A stretch of DNA of 64,000 nucleotides from Coffea arabica. Its lineage: Eukaryota > Streptophyta > Magnoliopsida > Gentianales > Rubiaceae. Positions within the stretch are counted from its first letter, which is position 1; each line of letters opens with the position of its first letter. Position numbers and translations under genes: made by a program. Location: NCBI RefSeq assembly GCF_036785885.1, contig NC_092326.1, forward strand, positions 40,262,287 to 40,326,286, written 5' to 3'. The notes under the pieces are model-generated. The model did no database searches. It saw only the letters and a list, made by a program, of their open reading frames with translations, and was not told where the DNA came from. Positions 1 through 14,500 of the stretch are shown piece by piece.

Positions 1-3000
1 CGGGAAAGCTGTATTTAATTATGATTTTGATTCATTAAAAGTTGATACAGGAATAGTTGAGGTATTCACATCCTCTTCTATTACAAGTATCTTGTATTGC
101 TTGAAGGTTGTGTTGCTAAATCAAGAAGCTTTGCTGGAAAATAACATGAAATTTCAACATCCTAACTAAGGGCATGAATACCGAACTTTGATAAGAAGAA
201 ATTGTCCTGTTCTCAAGACTTTCAAAGTTTGATGGACTTATGGTGTCTGAATTCTGCTATTGTTACAGGCTGTATATACTGTACTGCGAGAAGCTGAGGA
301 TCGAAGTGTTGCTCCAATTCCTGTATGGGAGATTCCCATTTGGAAAGATATTTCACCTAGGCAAAAGAAGGTTAACGCTGCTCTCAAGCTAGTGAATGAC
401 ACACTGAATGATCTGATTGCAATTTGTAAGGTAAAGTTATTTTTGTGATTTATAGTCTTTTTTTTTTTTAACTTGCTAAAATTCTTTTCATCCTTTTTAT
501 CTTATTTCTCTGGTATCACTGTAGACTTCATAGGTAATAATGCAGAGTGTGATCTTACTTGTATACAGAACCTCCAGTACCAGCATGTTCAGTTTTGACC
601 TTTTTTTTAAATCCAAAAAGATAATTTCGGTTTTGACATGTTGACATGCTGTATATTGCCTGTTCAGGGATTTACTTTCAACTGTTCAACAGAGCCAAAA
701 AATCATTAAATCAAGTTGAGGCATTCAGATTTGCTTCCTTGTTTTCATTAATTCATAGGAGAGAAAAGGTCCAAAAAATAATCAAAAACCTTATGTGTAA
801 CCCCAAAGTCAAATTCAAACAACATTCATCTTTTAAACTAATTTAGTGCTTAGTTATACTATAACAGTTTCTCAATTATTGGGCAATTTTTTTTTTTCTT
901 TTTAGCATTTCAGTTTCAACTATAGTAGTTCACAAGATTCGGAAAAGGACGGTCTTGTTGCAATCTATCCATGTTAATCCTGTTATTTCCTGCATTTCAG
1001 TTTCATCTGTAGTAGTTTACAGATTTCAGAACTGGCTCATCTTTGTTGCAATCTATTCATGTTAATCCAGTTATTGTGGTTCTGAATTTTCTCTCATCTT
1101 GTTGTCCTTTCACCTTCATTTTTTTCTGTTTCGAATAAATTATCCACACTTTCATGTTTTTGCTTCTTCATGGCAGCATTTCTCCCTGCATCATTCATGT
1201 CTCTCGTATGTATAATAGTTAGGGTGAAAGAAGATGAATTTTATTTAAGAAAAGGTAAACGAACTTCACACTATCTGCTTTAGTGATCAACTTCAGGGAG
1301 AAACTGCGTTTACTCTCTTACTTTTAGATCAGCAATGGGAAAAACTCTATTAGTGTGTTAGTAAGAAAGATAAATCATTCAAGGACTAAAAAAAGCATAT
1401 GTAGTATTTGATGCTTTTTGTGGAAACAGGATTCACCTGATGCAGCAACAAATCTGTAGTTTATATGCTTTTCTTTTGTAATGATTAGATGATAGTGTGG
1501 GTTAAGACCCTTTTGATGGCTATAGTGGTTTAGCTAATTTGTATGTGGCTCCAATAACAAAATATAAATCATCTTAACCGTGCTTGGAAATTGTGCTTGT
1601 GCACCCTTTACTTTTGGTTAGGAAGTGAAAGGAACAATTTATGCATCAAAGCATTTGAGAGACAAATAACTTGTTAAGACCTCTTAGCATGTATAAGGAA
1701 GAATTTACACATCAAAGGAATTAAGAAGCAAATATCTTTTTAACGCCTCCTAAGATGTATCTTATATGTCCAGGCACAGGAGTGGTTCTTTTCTCTTCCT
1801 TTCTCGAGCATGTATTTCTTTTCCAATATACTTAAGTAAATAACACATGCTACTAGTAGCTCATGCTGGATTTGCAAGCTGCTTATTCTGCCTTGTTTGG
1901 CTTAACATGAAAACTGCTGGTGTATGCTAAAAACTACTTTGGTGTTGTCTTTACACCCCAAGTACATGTTGTTCTAGAATATTACGAGGTCTTCTTATCC
2001 CGAGTACGTGGACCCAATGCAACTTATATATCTTGAAGTAGACTAGAGAACCTCACCTATTCAGGACTAATTCATCTTTTCTTAAATCTGTATCTTTACT
2101 AATTGCAGAGAATGGTAGATGAAGAAGAGTTGCAGTTCCATGAGGAGTACATGAATGAACAAGATCCTAGTATTCTTCATTTTCTGCTAGCATCTGGCGA
2201 CGATGTAAACATCTTTTGTGCCTTGTTATTATGTTTACTGCATCATTATTTTTTTCTACAAAGGTTCTCATGTACTAAGTATTAGGTCTCTAGCAAACAA
2301 CTGCGCGATGATTTGATGACACTGCTTATAGCTGGGCATGAGACATCTGCTGCAGTACTGACATGGACATTTTATCTTCTTTCCAAGGTTTTTATTTTAT
2401 TCTATTTGTTTTACTACTCAACTTCTTTGAAATGTGTTTGTCCATGAAGTGAAGAAGCAATTTTATTTTCATATAGTAGTTGTACAGCTATCACTATGCA
2501 ATTTGGGCATATTCAGAACTTTACAGATGCAGACTATGTTGATTAACAAACTTTCCTAGAAGTTAGGTAATTTGAGAATTTGGAGTACATCTTTTCAGAT
2601 GATAACAACATAATGTTAATCAGTATTTTTCTTGAGAAGCATATGCCACACAATTACTATTAACTACAAATTCTGTAATATCTTTCCATTCCATTGCTGC
2701 TTCGTTCTGGTAAGTGCTTAACTTATACAGTTTTGGTTAAAGCTACAAGTTTGGTTCTCTTGGTTATTTCTTCTCTAACTCCTCCCCCTGCCAAGACAAC
2801 ATCTCTGCCTAAATGTGTAATTTTTAACCATGACTGTTGAAAGTAAATTTGTGCTTTGCCAATGTTAAATTATCTTCTACAATGGTTGAGCTTATATGAT
2901 AGTTGTTTTTGTGTCTTGGGCTAATAACTGCAGGAACCTAGTGTGCTAGCCAAGCTTCAAAATGAGGTAGGTTGAAACTTTGGATTTTTTTGTGGCTGCA

Positions 3001-6000
3001 TTAAATTCCACAATCTCTGTTTTAACTAATAATATAAGTGCTATAACAATAATAGATCGATATCTTATATTTTAAAATGTTGTTTCAGGCGGATGCAGTT
3101 CTTGGTGATCGGTTTCCAACCATGGAAGACCTGAAGAAACTGAAATACACAACTCGAGTGATTAATGAAGTGAGAAGCATTTCTTTGTAATTCATTAAGA
3201 ATCAACCAGTTTTTGGGTAGTATGCAGGATTTTTTTCTTATTGTCTTAGTTTTGTCATTTTGCAGTCCTTGAGACTCTATCCACAGCCGCCAGTTTTAAT
3301 CCGCCGTTCTCTTGAAAATGACATGCTTGGAGAGTACCCAATTAGAAGGTCAAAATTGTTTGTTCATTTTTTTTAAGCCAAAATTGTTATTTCGTGGACC
3401 CAAGGCATGCAGGATTTGTATTTATTAGGTATTCTTTACTTTGCACAAGATAAAAGGCAATTATAGATCGTCAGCTTAAATTAACTTTACAATAAAAGAA
3501 CAGAGACTAGGATGTATTTGGTTTATTCTATTTATAGGTCAGCTTAAATCAATTTTATTTATTTTATTTTGGGTTTAGTTGTTTAAAAAATGCAGGGCAA
3601 AAATCAGCCTCAAAGGAACATTCCAACATTCTGATCCATTCATATCTGAATTCCATTATGTCTGGCATTGTTGGAGCTGTAGGCACACTTACTATGATTT
3701 TTTTAGACATATACACTAGTTTACCTCTGTAATCCTGCCATTGTAATATGATTTCTGGCATCCTAGGAATGTTAAAGTCAAACTGGTGAAAATTTGCATG
3801 TCCTATTTCCTTGCATTTAAGTGTGATAAGGTGCTTTAGCTGGAACAAAATTTTTCAGTCTCCAGATCCTAGGGTGAGCTAATCTGGGAGAAATCCAAAT
3901 GAAGGCTTGGTGACAAGTTCAAGACATCTGATACATCTCCTATCTATTTCCTTGGGAGATCCAAAATTATGCTTGTTTCTTGTTTTAACATTTACTCTTA
4001 CCGAAGGCTGCATTATGGAACCAATGCATTTTACATTTCTAAAGACAGATGACAGAGTTAAAGGGTGGAGATTAGTGGTTGACACTCATCAATAGTAATT
4101 GGCTAAAATTTTTGAATTTCTCCTAATTCAATACAAGTTTGTTGCACCCAGGTTGTGACATGTTGGTTCTCATTTTTGGTGAAATCTAAGCTTTTGTGAC
4201 TGCTCGACTGATCTTCCCTTTACAAGTGGACACAAATACAGGAAAAGACCAAGATTAAAATTCTGGCACGTGATATCTTAACCTGCACAAACTTCTCAAC
4301 ACTAATTTAGAGTAATATTTTGCTTTTAACCTGATTTTGCAACAAATAATAAAAAGGCTTCTGAATGGTTTCAGCTTATAAGTTTGCCAGTGTTGCTTCC
4401 TCCACTTTCAGTCTTCTTGGACAATTTTCATGATGTATCCACAGAATTGAAGAATATTTTCTCTCTTTTGATACAGGGGTGAAGATATTTTTATTTCTGT
4501 TTGGAACTTGCATCATTGTCCCAAACGTTGGGAAGAAGCAGAGAGATTTAACCCAGAAAGATGGCCTCTGGATGGACCTAATCCAAATGAGACCAACCAG
4601 GATTTCAGGTAAATTCACTTGTTTGTGGCTATGTAGTCTTCCTGCTCAAGGTTTTATCGTCATGATCATCATTATTATTATTGATGAATTCTTTTGTGAT
4701 AGTTGCTGCTTATGGTTCATCGTTTAAGCTTTATATATTTTCTTATTTTATTTTATGTTATATGATTTGCGTTTTTCTTTCATGGAGGAATGACTGGTAC
4801 AGTTTAGGAGATTGGGCTGTACAGAAACAGCATGACATCCATTTTTGGAAAAACGTTGAGGGACTAACATGTGCATGGAGCTCTGATACTTTTAGGGCAC
4901 CTGGAAATTATCAGCTTTAAACAGTTGTACTTGTGTATGCTCAAAATTTGTGAAGGTCCCCATTTAAGTGAGAAAATGAGCATGTTTCTTTCATTTTGAA
5001 GAAAATATAAGCCGCAGATGCATGTTGGGGATTGATTCCATTTTCATGGGTATGACAGATAAATAGGAGAATACAAGTTACACTAGACAATTGCTGATAA
5101 ATACAACTGTGCACATACATTGATATGTCTATTGCCAAACACGAGCACATGTTTGTGTATGATTCTCTCTGGGATTTGTGTGTGATCTGTTATTTATGGA
5201 TGCTAGAAAGCACTTGTATGCAGAGAGGAGGTAATTCACATCAACCAGTAGTGGATCAATTGCCCTGAAATTGGTTTAGTTGGAATTCTGGAATGAATAT
5301 CTCTCAGGACTTAGGAGAGAAAAAATTGAAAGCTTTGTAATTAATTATACCTGATAAAGAGACTTTTGTCTGGTATTTTAATGGCTACTAAAATGGTATG
5401 CTGTTAGTTTCTGTCAATTTATTCTTAGCAACTTTTTTCTGCTTCTCATTAAATGCATACATACCGTGTTTTGAGAAGCTAGAATTATTTTCTCATGTTA
5501 TTACGGTTTCAGCTACTTGCCATTTGGAGGGGGACCAAGAAAGTGTGTTGGAGACATGTTTGCTTCCTTTGAGGTAATCTTTTAGTCAAGTACTTCACTT
5601 GTAAGTCAGTAGATGATATTGACAGCACGATACATGATTTCTTTACCTGATGGAGCCCTGCTATCTCTGTTTTTTTAAAACTATACCTGTATTTTGGTTG
5701 TAATCTCGATGTTTCTTTAATCAACAGACCATAGTTGCAGTTTCAATGCTTGTTCAACGCTTCAATTTTCAAATGGCAGTTGGAGCTCCTCCTGTAAGTT
5801 ATATTGAGTTCTCTTTTGCAACTTCACAGAGATTCAATTCTGTATTCGGAAGCACAATAACTGGATGTTGCTAAGAATCGAACTCCATTTGCTTGGAAGT
5901 TTATCTGATCATCCACTCTCAATTTGTGAAGTTGAATCAAATACATGTTTACATGAATTGAGTTGTCTGCAGGTTCAAATGACTACAGGGGCAACAATAC

Positions 6001-6161
6001 ACACAACACAAGGCTTGAAGATGACCGTTACAAGGAGGATGAGGCCTCCTATAGTCCCCACATTGGAGATACCGGCGGTGAGAAGCGATTCTTCAGTGAA
6101 CGTTTCAGATATCAGCACAGCACCCGATCAGAAAAGTGAAGTTTCCCCTTCTGTTTCCTAG
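1..6161 (+). CDS. LUT5 (CYP97A3-like): Cytochrome P450 CYP97A, carotenoid beta-ring hydroxylase (LUT5-like), 5' truncated by window edge
   Basis: The 3' 354 codons of a plastid P450 that hydroxylates the beta-rings of carotenes on the way to lutein and zeaxanthin. Exons read as 1-61, 269-430, 2109-2204, 2286-2387, 2934-2966, 3089-3169, 3266-3348, 4477-4608, 5513-5573, 5728-5793 and 5973-6161, with GT-AG borders and matching phases. Numbering from the first visible residue: I-helix AGHETS at about 122-127, K-helix ExxR at 178-181 (split between two exons), FNPERW at 230-235, and heme loop [10 protein letters not shown] with the Cys ligand at 261. The stretches [13 protein letters not shown] and [10 protein letters not shown] are as I remember CYP97A3. 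The family is about 595 aa, so roughly 240 N-terminal residues, including the transit peptide, lie outside the window. The 1.7-kb intron at 431-2108 is the longest. No frame breaks seen. CYP97B and CYP97C are less likely. Confidence 0.93.
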
Positions 6162-8544
6162 TCTCCAAATGTTCGTGGCTGCAACATCAAATCGCATATT
6201 AAGTGGTGAATCAAGTACCGGATGAGAAAAGGCTACCTTTGCTCTGCTTGTGTACGTTTGCAACGTATGGTGTTTTCGAGGCGAACCAATTTCTGGCTGA
6301 GAAAGGCTATGTTCCCCATCTCTCTCACGCCTAAATCCAATCCAATGGCATCATTAGTTGCGCAGCAAGCGTGATAATGTCAAGGGAAGGTGGAAAAGAG
6401 TTGTGACTGCTGCCAAGTCCATCACCAAATGCAGAAAGTCTATGCAGTATGATGGCTTTTGAAGCCTTTGTAGTTGTAAATCTTGTATCTAGATTTTGAT
6501 GAACGAAAAAACCTCTTGTTTTCTCCAGTCAGCTAGTATTTGTATCAATTCATCTAACAATAGCTTATTTAGGTCGATCAATCCTCCATTTGCTTCGCCA
6601 GGATCGTTATTTTTCCTCAGTTTATCTACCGCTGCCCCAAGCTTCTTTGCTCTATATTTCTACAGACTCACGTTTCATCACCCAAAGTTCTGAAAAACTT
6701 CTGAGCGCAAAGAATACACGTTTGGATCTCTCACTTGGGGCCTTCGAACCCACAATCGAAGCAAAAAACTTTAAGAAAAAAAAGGAAAGGAAAACAGAGC
6801 CTGCTGCATTCTTGCCCACGAGTCAAGTAACAGACAAACAAAACGAAAGATTTTATGCTGTTGGTGCACTACTGCCTTTTCACTCCATTTCCTTGTAGAG
6901 GTGAACAAAGCATCTAGTTGAAAATCCTTCAAAGTCCATTGGAGAACTGCATCTAAGAAGAAAACTACAGGATTATGTCCTCGACAAACAAACCGCTAGG
7001 ACTAGCTGCTTGAGACAGGAATCCATCCTCACAACCAAAAGGATCGCCTAATTTGGTACAATTCAAGAACATAAGATGAAACATAATACCAATCAGACAA
7101 CTTACTATTGTAACAGAAGATGTTACGAGTGATTGGCTGGCTTCAGAATTTCCTCCATTTTTAATTGTCACCGATTAATATCTGGAGTAACATCAACACT
7201 AGTGGTCTATACAATCTTGGAAAATATTGCAGAATAGAAAAATTGAAAAGTGTCATCCCCTTTTGCTGTATCTATGAGTGAGGGAATAGAAAAGGATTAA
7301 TTTTATTTTGTATCATTTAACTGTATCTAAATTTTCACACGTTGGTTTATAAACTTTAAAATATAGTAAAATTTGTCTCGTTTAAGTAAAATCGTTAACG
7401 GGAGTGTGACGGATTTTATACTTAAATGGAACAAATTTTATACTTTGAGAACTAAAGTGGAACAGATTTTATACATTAGGTATTAAAATGCATCAATTTA
7501 AAGTTTAGAAACCAAAGTGATAATCGACGTATAATTAAAAAGTACAAAATGAAATTAACACATAAAAAGTTGGAACCTGAACGAAAATAGGCAGAGACAG
7601 CAACATTTCCCTCTGGAATACCTAATTCCATGTTCCTTCGCTATCCCTTTGATGCTCATCTTCCTTCATAGCTGTGCATCAAACCTGGCAAAAAATTTGC
7701 TAAACTATCCACTTCTAATCGTCAAAAACCATGTTTAATGTGCCGTTAGAACCTCCGACCTTGTCATCCAGGCCAAAAACCCAAGAAGGAAAAAAGAAAA
7801 CCTGCCTACAACTCAAACAACAGACAAGCACCAATTTAAGGATTTATGCTGTTCATCTATTGCTTGAACTTCCTAAGGCCTATGAATGCTTTGCGCCCTA
7901 GGCTTCATGTTGGTGGCATTTTTTTCAAAATCCACTATCGAGCTCGACTTCCTCAATTGTAGCTGCCACCTTTTCAGACTATTTCACCATGGAGCATTTG
8001 CTTGCATTGAGAACGTATATGCCTGCCACTTCAGAGATGTTAACTTGCAGTAATTAGGCTAGGAAGGCATTTTCGACAGACAAACATCCAAAAGCCACAT
8101 CCCCAGCAACAACAGAAGCAAAACTATCATTCTCCCCCAACAAAAGGAAATGGTAGCAAAGGAGAGAGACTGCACTGTCAAAACAAGTATCCAAATATTT
8201 CCATTGTTTGAACTGTTCACGAATATCAATATGTTACACATTACATATACAAAGAGGTACACCCAGATAAACCAATTCATTCTCTACACCTAAAAGACTT
8301 TCTTGACTTATTGAAGTCGCACCAAAAATCGCGAAGATGTTACAATATTTCACTTCCAGGTATTTCCCACTTGCTCTCTCTCTCATTCTCTTGCTTTCCT
8401 TTCTTTTCTTCATTGACGGTGTGCATGTAATCTGTCCGCATTCAACTTCCATCTAGAAGTGACTGGAAGCCGCAAAGTGCACTCACTGAAAATTTATAGG
8501 AGGAACTGAAGCAGAATATAGTCCGCCTTTAGACTCATGAAGGT
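6162..8544. other. Convergent intergenic region between LUT5-like and UGT80A-like genes
   Basis: The two genes converge here, so both 3' UTRs lie in this 2.4 kb. Reading frames in it are short (about 100 codons or fewer), without recognisable domains or conserved splice sites, and I treat them as chance. The one clear structure is a foldback repeat at 7299-7567, annotated separately. I could not place either polyadenylation site with confidence. Confidence 0.6.
7299..7567. repeat. Foldback (palindromic) MITE-like element, about 270 bp
   Basis: The left arm (7299-7430) and the reverse complement of the right arm (7440-7567) match with scattered mismatches. Landmarks on both arms are TTTTATTTTGTA near the outer ends and ATAAACTTTAAA / CTAAACTTTAAA further in. 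There is no coding capacity. It lies between two convergent 3' ends. I could not identify a clean target-site duplication. Confidence 0.6.
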
Positions 8545-11500
8545 TCATCTGATGGACTTCGAGTAACCAAAACAGCCTCGAAGAGAAAACAAATTGGATT
8601 TTCGTGGTTCCTCAGGCTCGGCCTCCAATTTCCTACGAGGGAAATGTTTGTAAAAAGCTTTCACAGCTCCTGTTACCCCATCCTCATTTTCCATTGCCTT
8701 TGCTAGTTCGACAGCACGTTGTTTAACCTGCAAGAAGTGGGTGATTAAATTCTCTTTATTGCCTCACAAAGATAGACAACCAAGAAAAATTCTTGGACTA
8801 TGTTCTAATATTAAACTAAGCTTTTAGCATCAAGTACTTGCTTATGACATCTTCTTTCTAAAAGCAGTACAGACAGACAGTTTTTCTTGTCCCAACTTCA
8901 GCTTAAAGTAATCTCCAGTAAAAATTTTATACTGCTTAACACATCCACGCGTATGGTGCAACTACACGCAGCGTCAATATCCAATGTGTTGCTAGGCAGT
9001 ATGCAACTTCCCCTTAATTAAGCTCTTCTACTTGGTCAGTAAAAGCATCTCGTCCTGGTAACAGAGGAAAATTATTCATCTAGGTAACAATAACATATAA
9101 AAACATTTAATTCTGAATGGAGATTTTTAGACCGCATGTTTTGTAGTCAGCCAGAGACAAAACAAAAGTATGCCTGACACTATTTGATAAGGCAGCAGCA
9201 TCATGCATAAACGTCTCCTTCCATTTCCACCAATTAAAACATGAAATCATGCAGAGAAGCCATAATTTCCAACATAATCCAACTCCAATTCAACAAGAGA
9301 AAAGACTGCTTATCTTTTACTAGAAATAACATACACAAGCAGTTCACCCGTTTACACTGTTCTTGTACACGTGACAAACAGGATGACAAGTATCAACTTC
9401 CTTGAATATTTAAAACTGGAGAAATGTTCATCGTTTCAGGTTTTAATACCGTAACCTCTGAAAATCTAGTTAACGCTCAACCTCTCAAGCTCAATGATTT
9501 AGGCATGAAATGGTCTTTTAGAAGTAATTCAAGAAAATGAAAATCCCATCTTGGATCAGTTTATAGCTTTTAGAGGAAAATTTGTGGCGGGAGATACCAT
9601 ATCTTCCATCCTCTCCCTTTTCTTCAGCAGTAAGGCCCATGGCGGCACAGCTACCCTCTGGCTATCTCCCTGTCCTCAAGAAAATGGAAATGAAACTCTC
9701 TTTTACTCTAAGTCCCTTTCTGCTGTCCTCTGTTTCTCCTTCTTAACAGACAAAGACGTTGTAATGGGAAAATGATGATCAAGGTGGATTTTGGCAAGGG
9801 TATGGGAAAAGCAAAGTGAGATAACAGCAAATTTTGTCTATTCTTTTGCGAGGACTCGTGACTCAGAAGGACACTTGGTAGGACGTGTGTCAAAAATTAC
9901 AATTTAAGTCTGAATATTTCAGCCTGTAATTCTATTATCCCATGGTTTAATGTATGTAACTATTTTAAGGGCATATTATGCATGTTTTTTGGGTTATCCG
10001 TAGTCACAAGACATCTAAATTTCGGTGTCATGTTGAATTTCTTTCTCCATCTAAAGAACCAAAGTAGACAAGTTGGATGTCGAATTTCACATAGGCAACA
10101 TGAGCACTATAATTACAGTTGCCAAGCAACATGAATCAACCAAAAAAATGACATCAATACACTCTTAAGTTAAAATACACTTGCAGTTAGCACGTGTACC
10201 ATCATCTGCAATTTCGTAGCATGTACACATCAATAAGGGAAATAACTAGCCTTGTCTATTCATCATCAGAAAGTTTCATAGCATGCACACACAAGGAAAG
10301 AAAATAGCTAACTTGTGTATATCTTAGAACTTTATTCATTTTCTGTTTATCCAACGCTATTTCTCTTTTAACAGAATCCTAAAAACTAATGTACCACTCA
10401 AGGATATCTATGCTTCCAATTCATACAATAATTTATTCTGCTGAATTATCACCTTTTTTAAACAAGAGATGACATGCCAGATTTTGAAGTTGAACATCAC
10501 AACCATTAGCCAGTATAACAAATTTGTTCACAATATTTACATAATTTGCATCCAAAATAACCCCTCATATCCAAATACAAGGCAATCAATTTTCGTTGAA
10601 GCTATCAAATTAAATAGACAAATGCCTTCAACCAAGCAGATAATCTCAAATGAGTGCATTTAAATCATCTACTATAAATATAAACCCATCCTACACTTCA
10701 CTTAAACACCTTCCAATATAGAACTTCAGGCTGAAAAATCATACTCAAAAGCACAAGAATGAAGTCTTTGAATATGGAATCAATGATGTACCATAATTGA
10801 CCCTAGATCCTTTAAGACAACTATAAGAGGAAACTTTGGAAGAAAAAAGAGATGGTACATAATATGCCAACTACTCTTTAACTATTGTTGTTTGTGTAGT
10901 AAGTGAGGCTTGGGTATCACAGATCCCTGATGTATATGATATGGATCACATTTATTAAACAATATGCTAAAAACTTCATTCATGTTCGAGGAAAAAATAG
11001 ATCCCTTAAAGAGAAAAAAAAAAAAAGGAAACAGATAAAGAACATTCTACAGAGCACAGGCATTAAACCATGCAACTCAATCATTATGGTTGAATTTCTC
11101 ATTACCATTGGATCCAGCATGAAATTGATTGCAGCAACTAACTTTTCAAGTGAAAACTCATCCACAGGAATGGGTGCAGGACCAACACCCCTGGCATGAA
11201 CACGGTCTCCCCAAAATGGTTGGTCTCCAAAGAATGGTACAACAGTTGTGGGGCACTAGAGGTTGTATTATTAAGGAAGAAATGAGTAAGCTCCAAAAGC
11301 AAAAAACTACAACTGGTATATAGCACAGGAATTACCGCAGCTTTAAGACCAGCTGCTGTTGTTCCTGCCCCTCCATGATGCACCTGAAGATTGTGCAAAA
11401 ACAGAATACAAGGTAGCAATTGTAAGAGAGCTACATATATGGAAAAAAAATATTCTACAACGTAAACTTAAACTAGACTCAACTTTCCATAAGTTGTTTA

Positions 11501-14500
11501 TTAACTAGCAGTACAGGTAAGACTACATTTATGAGCAGGGAATGTAACAAGAGAAGATTAGGGCATTAATTCATTTGCTTCGGCTTTTCTGAAGCTTCTT
11601 AATGATAGTGATCATTGGAAAAGCTGTTTAGTGAATTGAATCAATATTTTTGTTTTGAGAAAACCAAGGCATCTCAAGGACTGCTTCTAAGAATCAACAT
11701 TTTCCAGCTTGGAATAAACTAAAAACTGAAGCCAAAGAAAATAAAATCATTGCAGAACAGCTTTTAGATTATTAAAAACAAAAGAACAGGCACTAAAAAC
11801 CACCAGTACTACGGAGTCACGTCTCAGCAAATGAAAATCCAACAAACAGCTGAAGTTGTACAAATGCAAGGCAGCAATATTATCAATCACGTTCCATGCT
11901 GTACTAAAAGAGCTAGCCTTAACAACAATTCCTGACACAAGAATTTCAAAACTATGTAGCATAAGCAATTACAGGGATGATGCCTAGCATGAGGACTCTG
12001 ATCAGTTGAAACCATGAGTTAGTGTCATCATGCCGAATGTAATCTCATATGACCAAACAAGCTATATATACAAGTTTTCCACAGATGAATGCTCTTCCAA
12101 CTTTAACAAGATCAAATACTGAGCAACTACAAAGAAGATTTACCACAGCTGCGCATCTTACAAACAACCAATCATGAGGGCAATTGTCCAACAAGTACAC
12201 GAAGTCTTTTGGTTCTTTCACTGAAATGAAAATAAGTGAAAAAAGAAGAAAGAGTTGGTAAGATTATGGAGGACAAAAGAAAAGGGCTAATGTACCCAGG
12301 ATAAAGATATCAAATGACTAGGGTAAACCAAAAGGTGGATACATATAGCCCAAATTAAAAAAATAAATAAAAACTATAAGGCAACAACATACAGTTTCCA
12401 AGACCACCCCAGCCTTTGTTGATGATGCCTCTTTGTCCTGTCATTTCCAAAGCTTGAACAATTATCTCAGTCATTTTTTCTGGTTCTTGTACAGGCTGTA
12501 CCAAAAAAATAAAATAAAAATGATCAAAACAGGAGAGAATTAAGCTCTATGAAGCTGATATGGATATGTAATTGTTCTCAATATATGTGTGTGTATGTGT
12601 GTTGACAAAGTTTAAAAAGTAAAGGACAACCTCTTATAAAACAAACTTGGGGAAAAAAGGCACAAGCTGAAAGCTACTTAAGTATATATTGGAAATTTCA
12701 GCATCTTCAGAATGCTTGAACAAATGACTCATATTCCTCCAAGATGAATCAACATTTTATGAGTAGACTAGAAGCTGGAGGACTTGCTTGTGACTTTAAG
12801 CTCATATTAAAGGAGACTCAGAAAATTTTGAAATGAGAAAATTTAGTACCCAGTGTTTGTCCTTGTTTAGAGACTAGGACCCACATTATTCCGAGGGTTT
12901 AAGACGAGTTAATTAGGTCTTGTGCCAATCCACTTATTATCAATTGGCTTTGAGTGGGCTTGTTAACAAGGTATCAGAGCTGGGTGTTAGTTAAACTCTT
13001 TGTCCACAAGTCTACAACTGATTCGGAATTTTCCCTTGCAGATTCATTCCTCTCGAGGGTTCTGCTGTTTCTTAACTTATAACTCAACGAGGCCTTACTA
13101 GCAACTTCAGCTCATCATGTTCATGTCAAGCCCCTTCCAGCTTTTACATGAACTAATCTGAGGCACTTTCCAGTTTCATGGACTCATTGGCCACTTCAAT
13201 TTGTGTCATGGGCTCCTGTAAAGCCCCTTCCAAGTTCCAGGGCTCTTGTCAATACTGAATCACAGCAATGGGCAGTTTTAAGAACCTAAGCCCCACATCG
13301 CTTTTCAAAAAGGTTTGAGAACAAATAGTCATGCATTAGAATGAGCCCCACATCGTCATTGCAGTAAATTCACTCACTAAGCAGTCGTGCAGCATCAATA
13401 AATGTGCTCTTATTCAACCCACTGTGCCACTCTAGACAGACAGCTATGTTAAATTAAAGTAGCCTTACTCTTCTGAAATGCAGCCAAAGAAGGAAAGTAG
13501 ACCTCCTTTTCGAAAAAAAAAGCTTTCTCCAATTCATTTTTTTTCTTGAACGCATTCATTTATTTTGACTACTTTAGCATTTTTTATTATAGTAATTTTG
13601 ACTCTGCTTTCCCAGAGAATGAACTCCAGCACAAGTCTGTTTAAATTATTCCACTGGATTCTTTACAATCGACTTCTTTATATATATAAAACTCATTGGA
13701 AATCTTATAAAGACAATTCCTATTTGATATAGCTATTTGTGCAAGTATTTTACGATTAAGAAGCAGCTGTCTCTTGTACAGATCATGTATTAATCTACTA
13801 TAATGTCAGGATTGAGAGTGCTAGTAAGTTCCCTAGTTGATCACTGACTCTAGACATCAATTTCGTACTTTGGGCAATCTAAGAGTACTTATTGGGTGGT
13901 CAAGAAAATAACAACCTTTTATAGGTTCATCTCAAGTATTTTTATGTACACATTACCAACAAATATAAACTAAAATGAAATTAAAAAAATAGCCATCAGA
14001 CGATGCGATAAAAGAATATATAATGATTAGAAATAGAACTCACAAGACTGCCAAAGCCAATATAAATAGGCTTTTCACCATCATCAAGCCATTTTACAAG
14101 TGAATCAGGTGGAACATAATTTGATGCAAGGTCTAGGAAACAAAAGCCAACTACATCAACTTTGGGTCCCCAATCTGCAAGACACACAAAACAAATCAGA
14201 ATAACTTTAATGCAATAGCAGCTTCTGTTGTTGTGCCTCTTTAGACTTCCCCAACAAGAATGCAAGAAACTAAAAGCAATGACAACTTCCTTCAATAATG
14301 GACTATAACAAAAATATCATAAAAGAGTTATCTGAGTCCAATTGTATTTTATCCAATAGGAACAAGATAAAGCATACAGTATAGAAAAGAGCAAAAAGAA
14401 GCAATGAGAGCCAAATATAATGTGTTAAATAACTTTCAAACATTGAATTATTTGAATACACATCATTTTTAGCACATCAACAGTAAGTCTTTCAATTTCG

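Noticed and set aside
5865-5972. In-frame extension upstream of the last LUT5-like exon, which would start a separate gene
   Set aside because: It is the end of an intron; the acceptor TCTGCAG at 5966-5972 and the conserved [12 protein letters not shown] show the exon begins at 5973.
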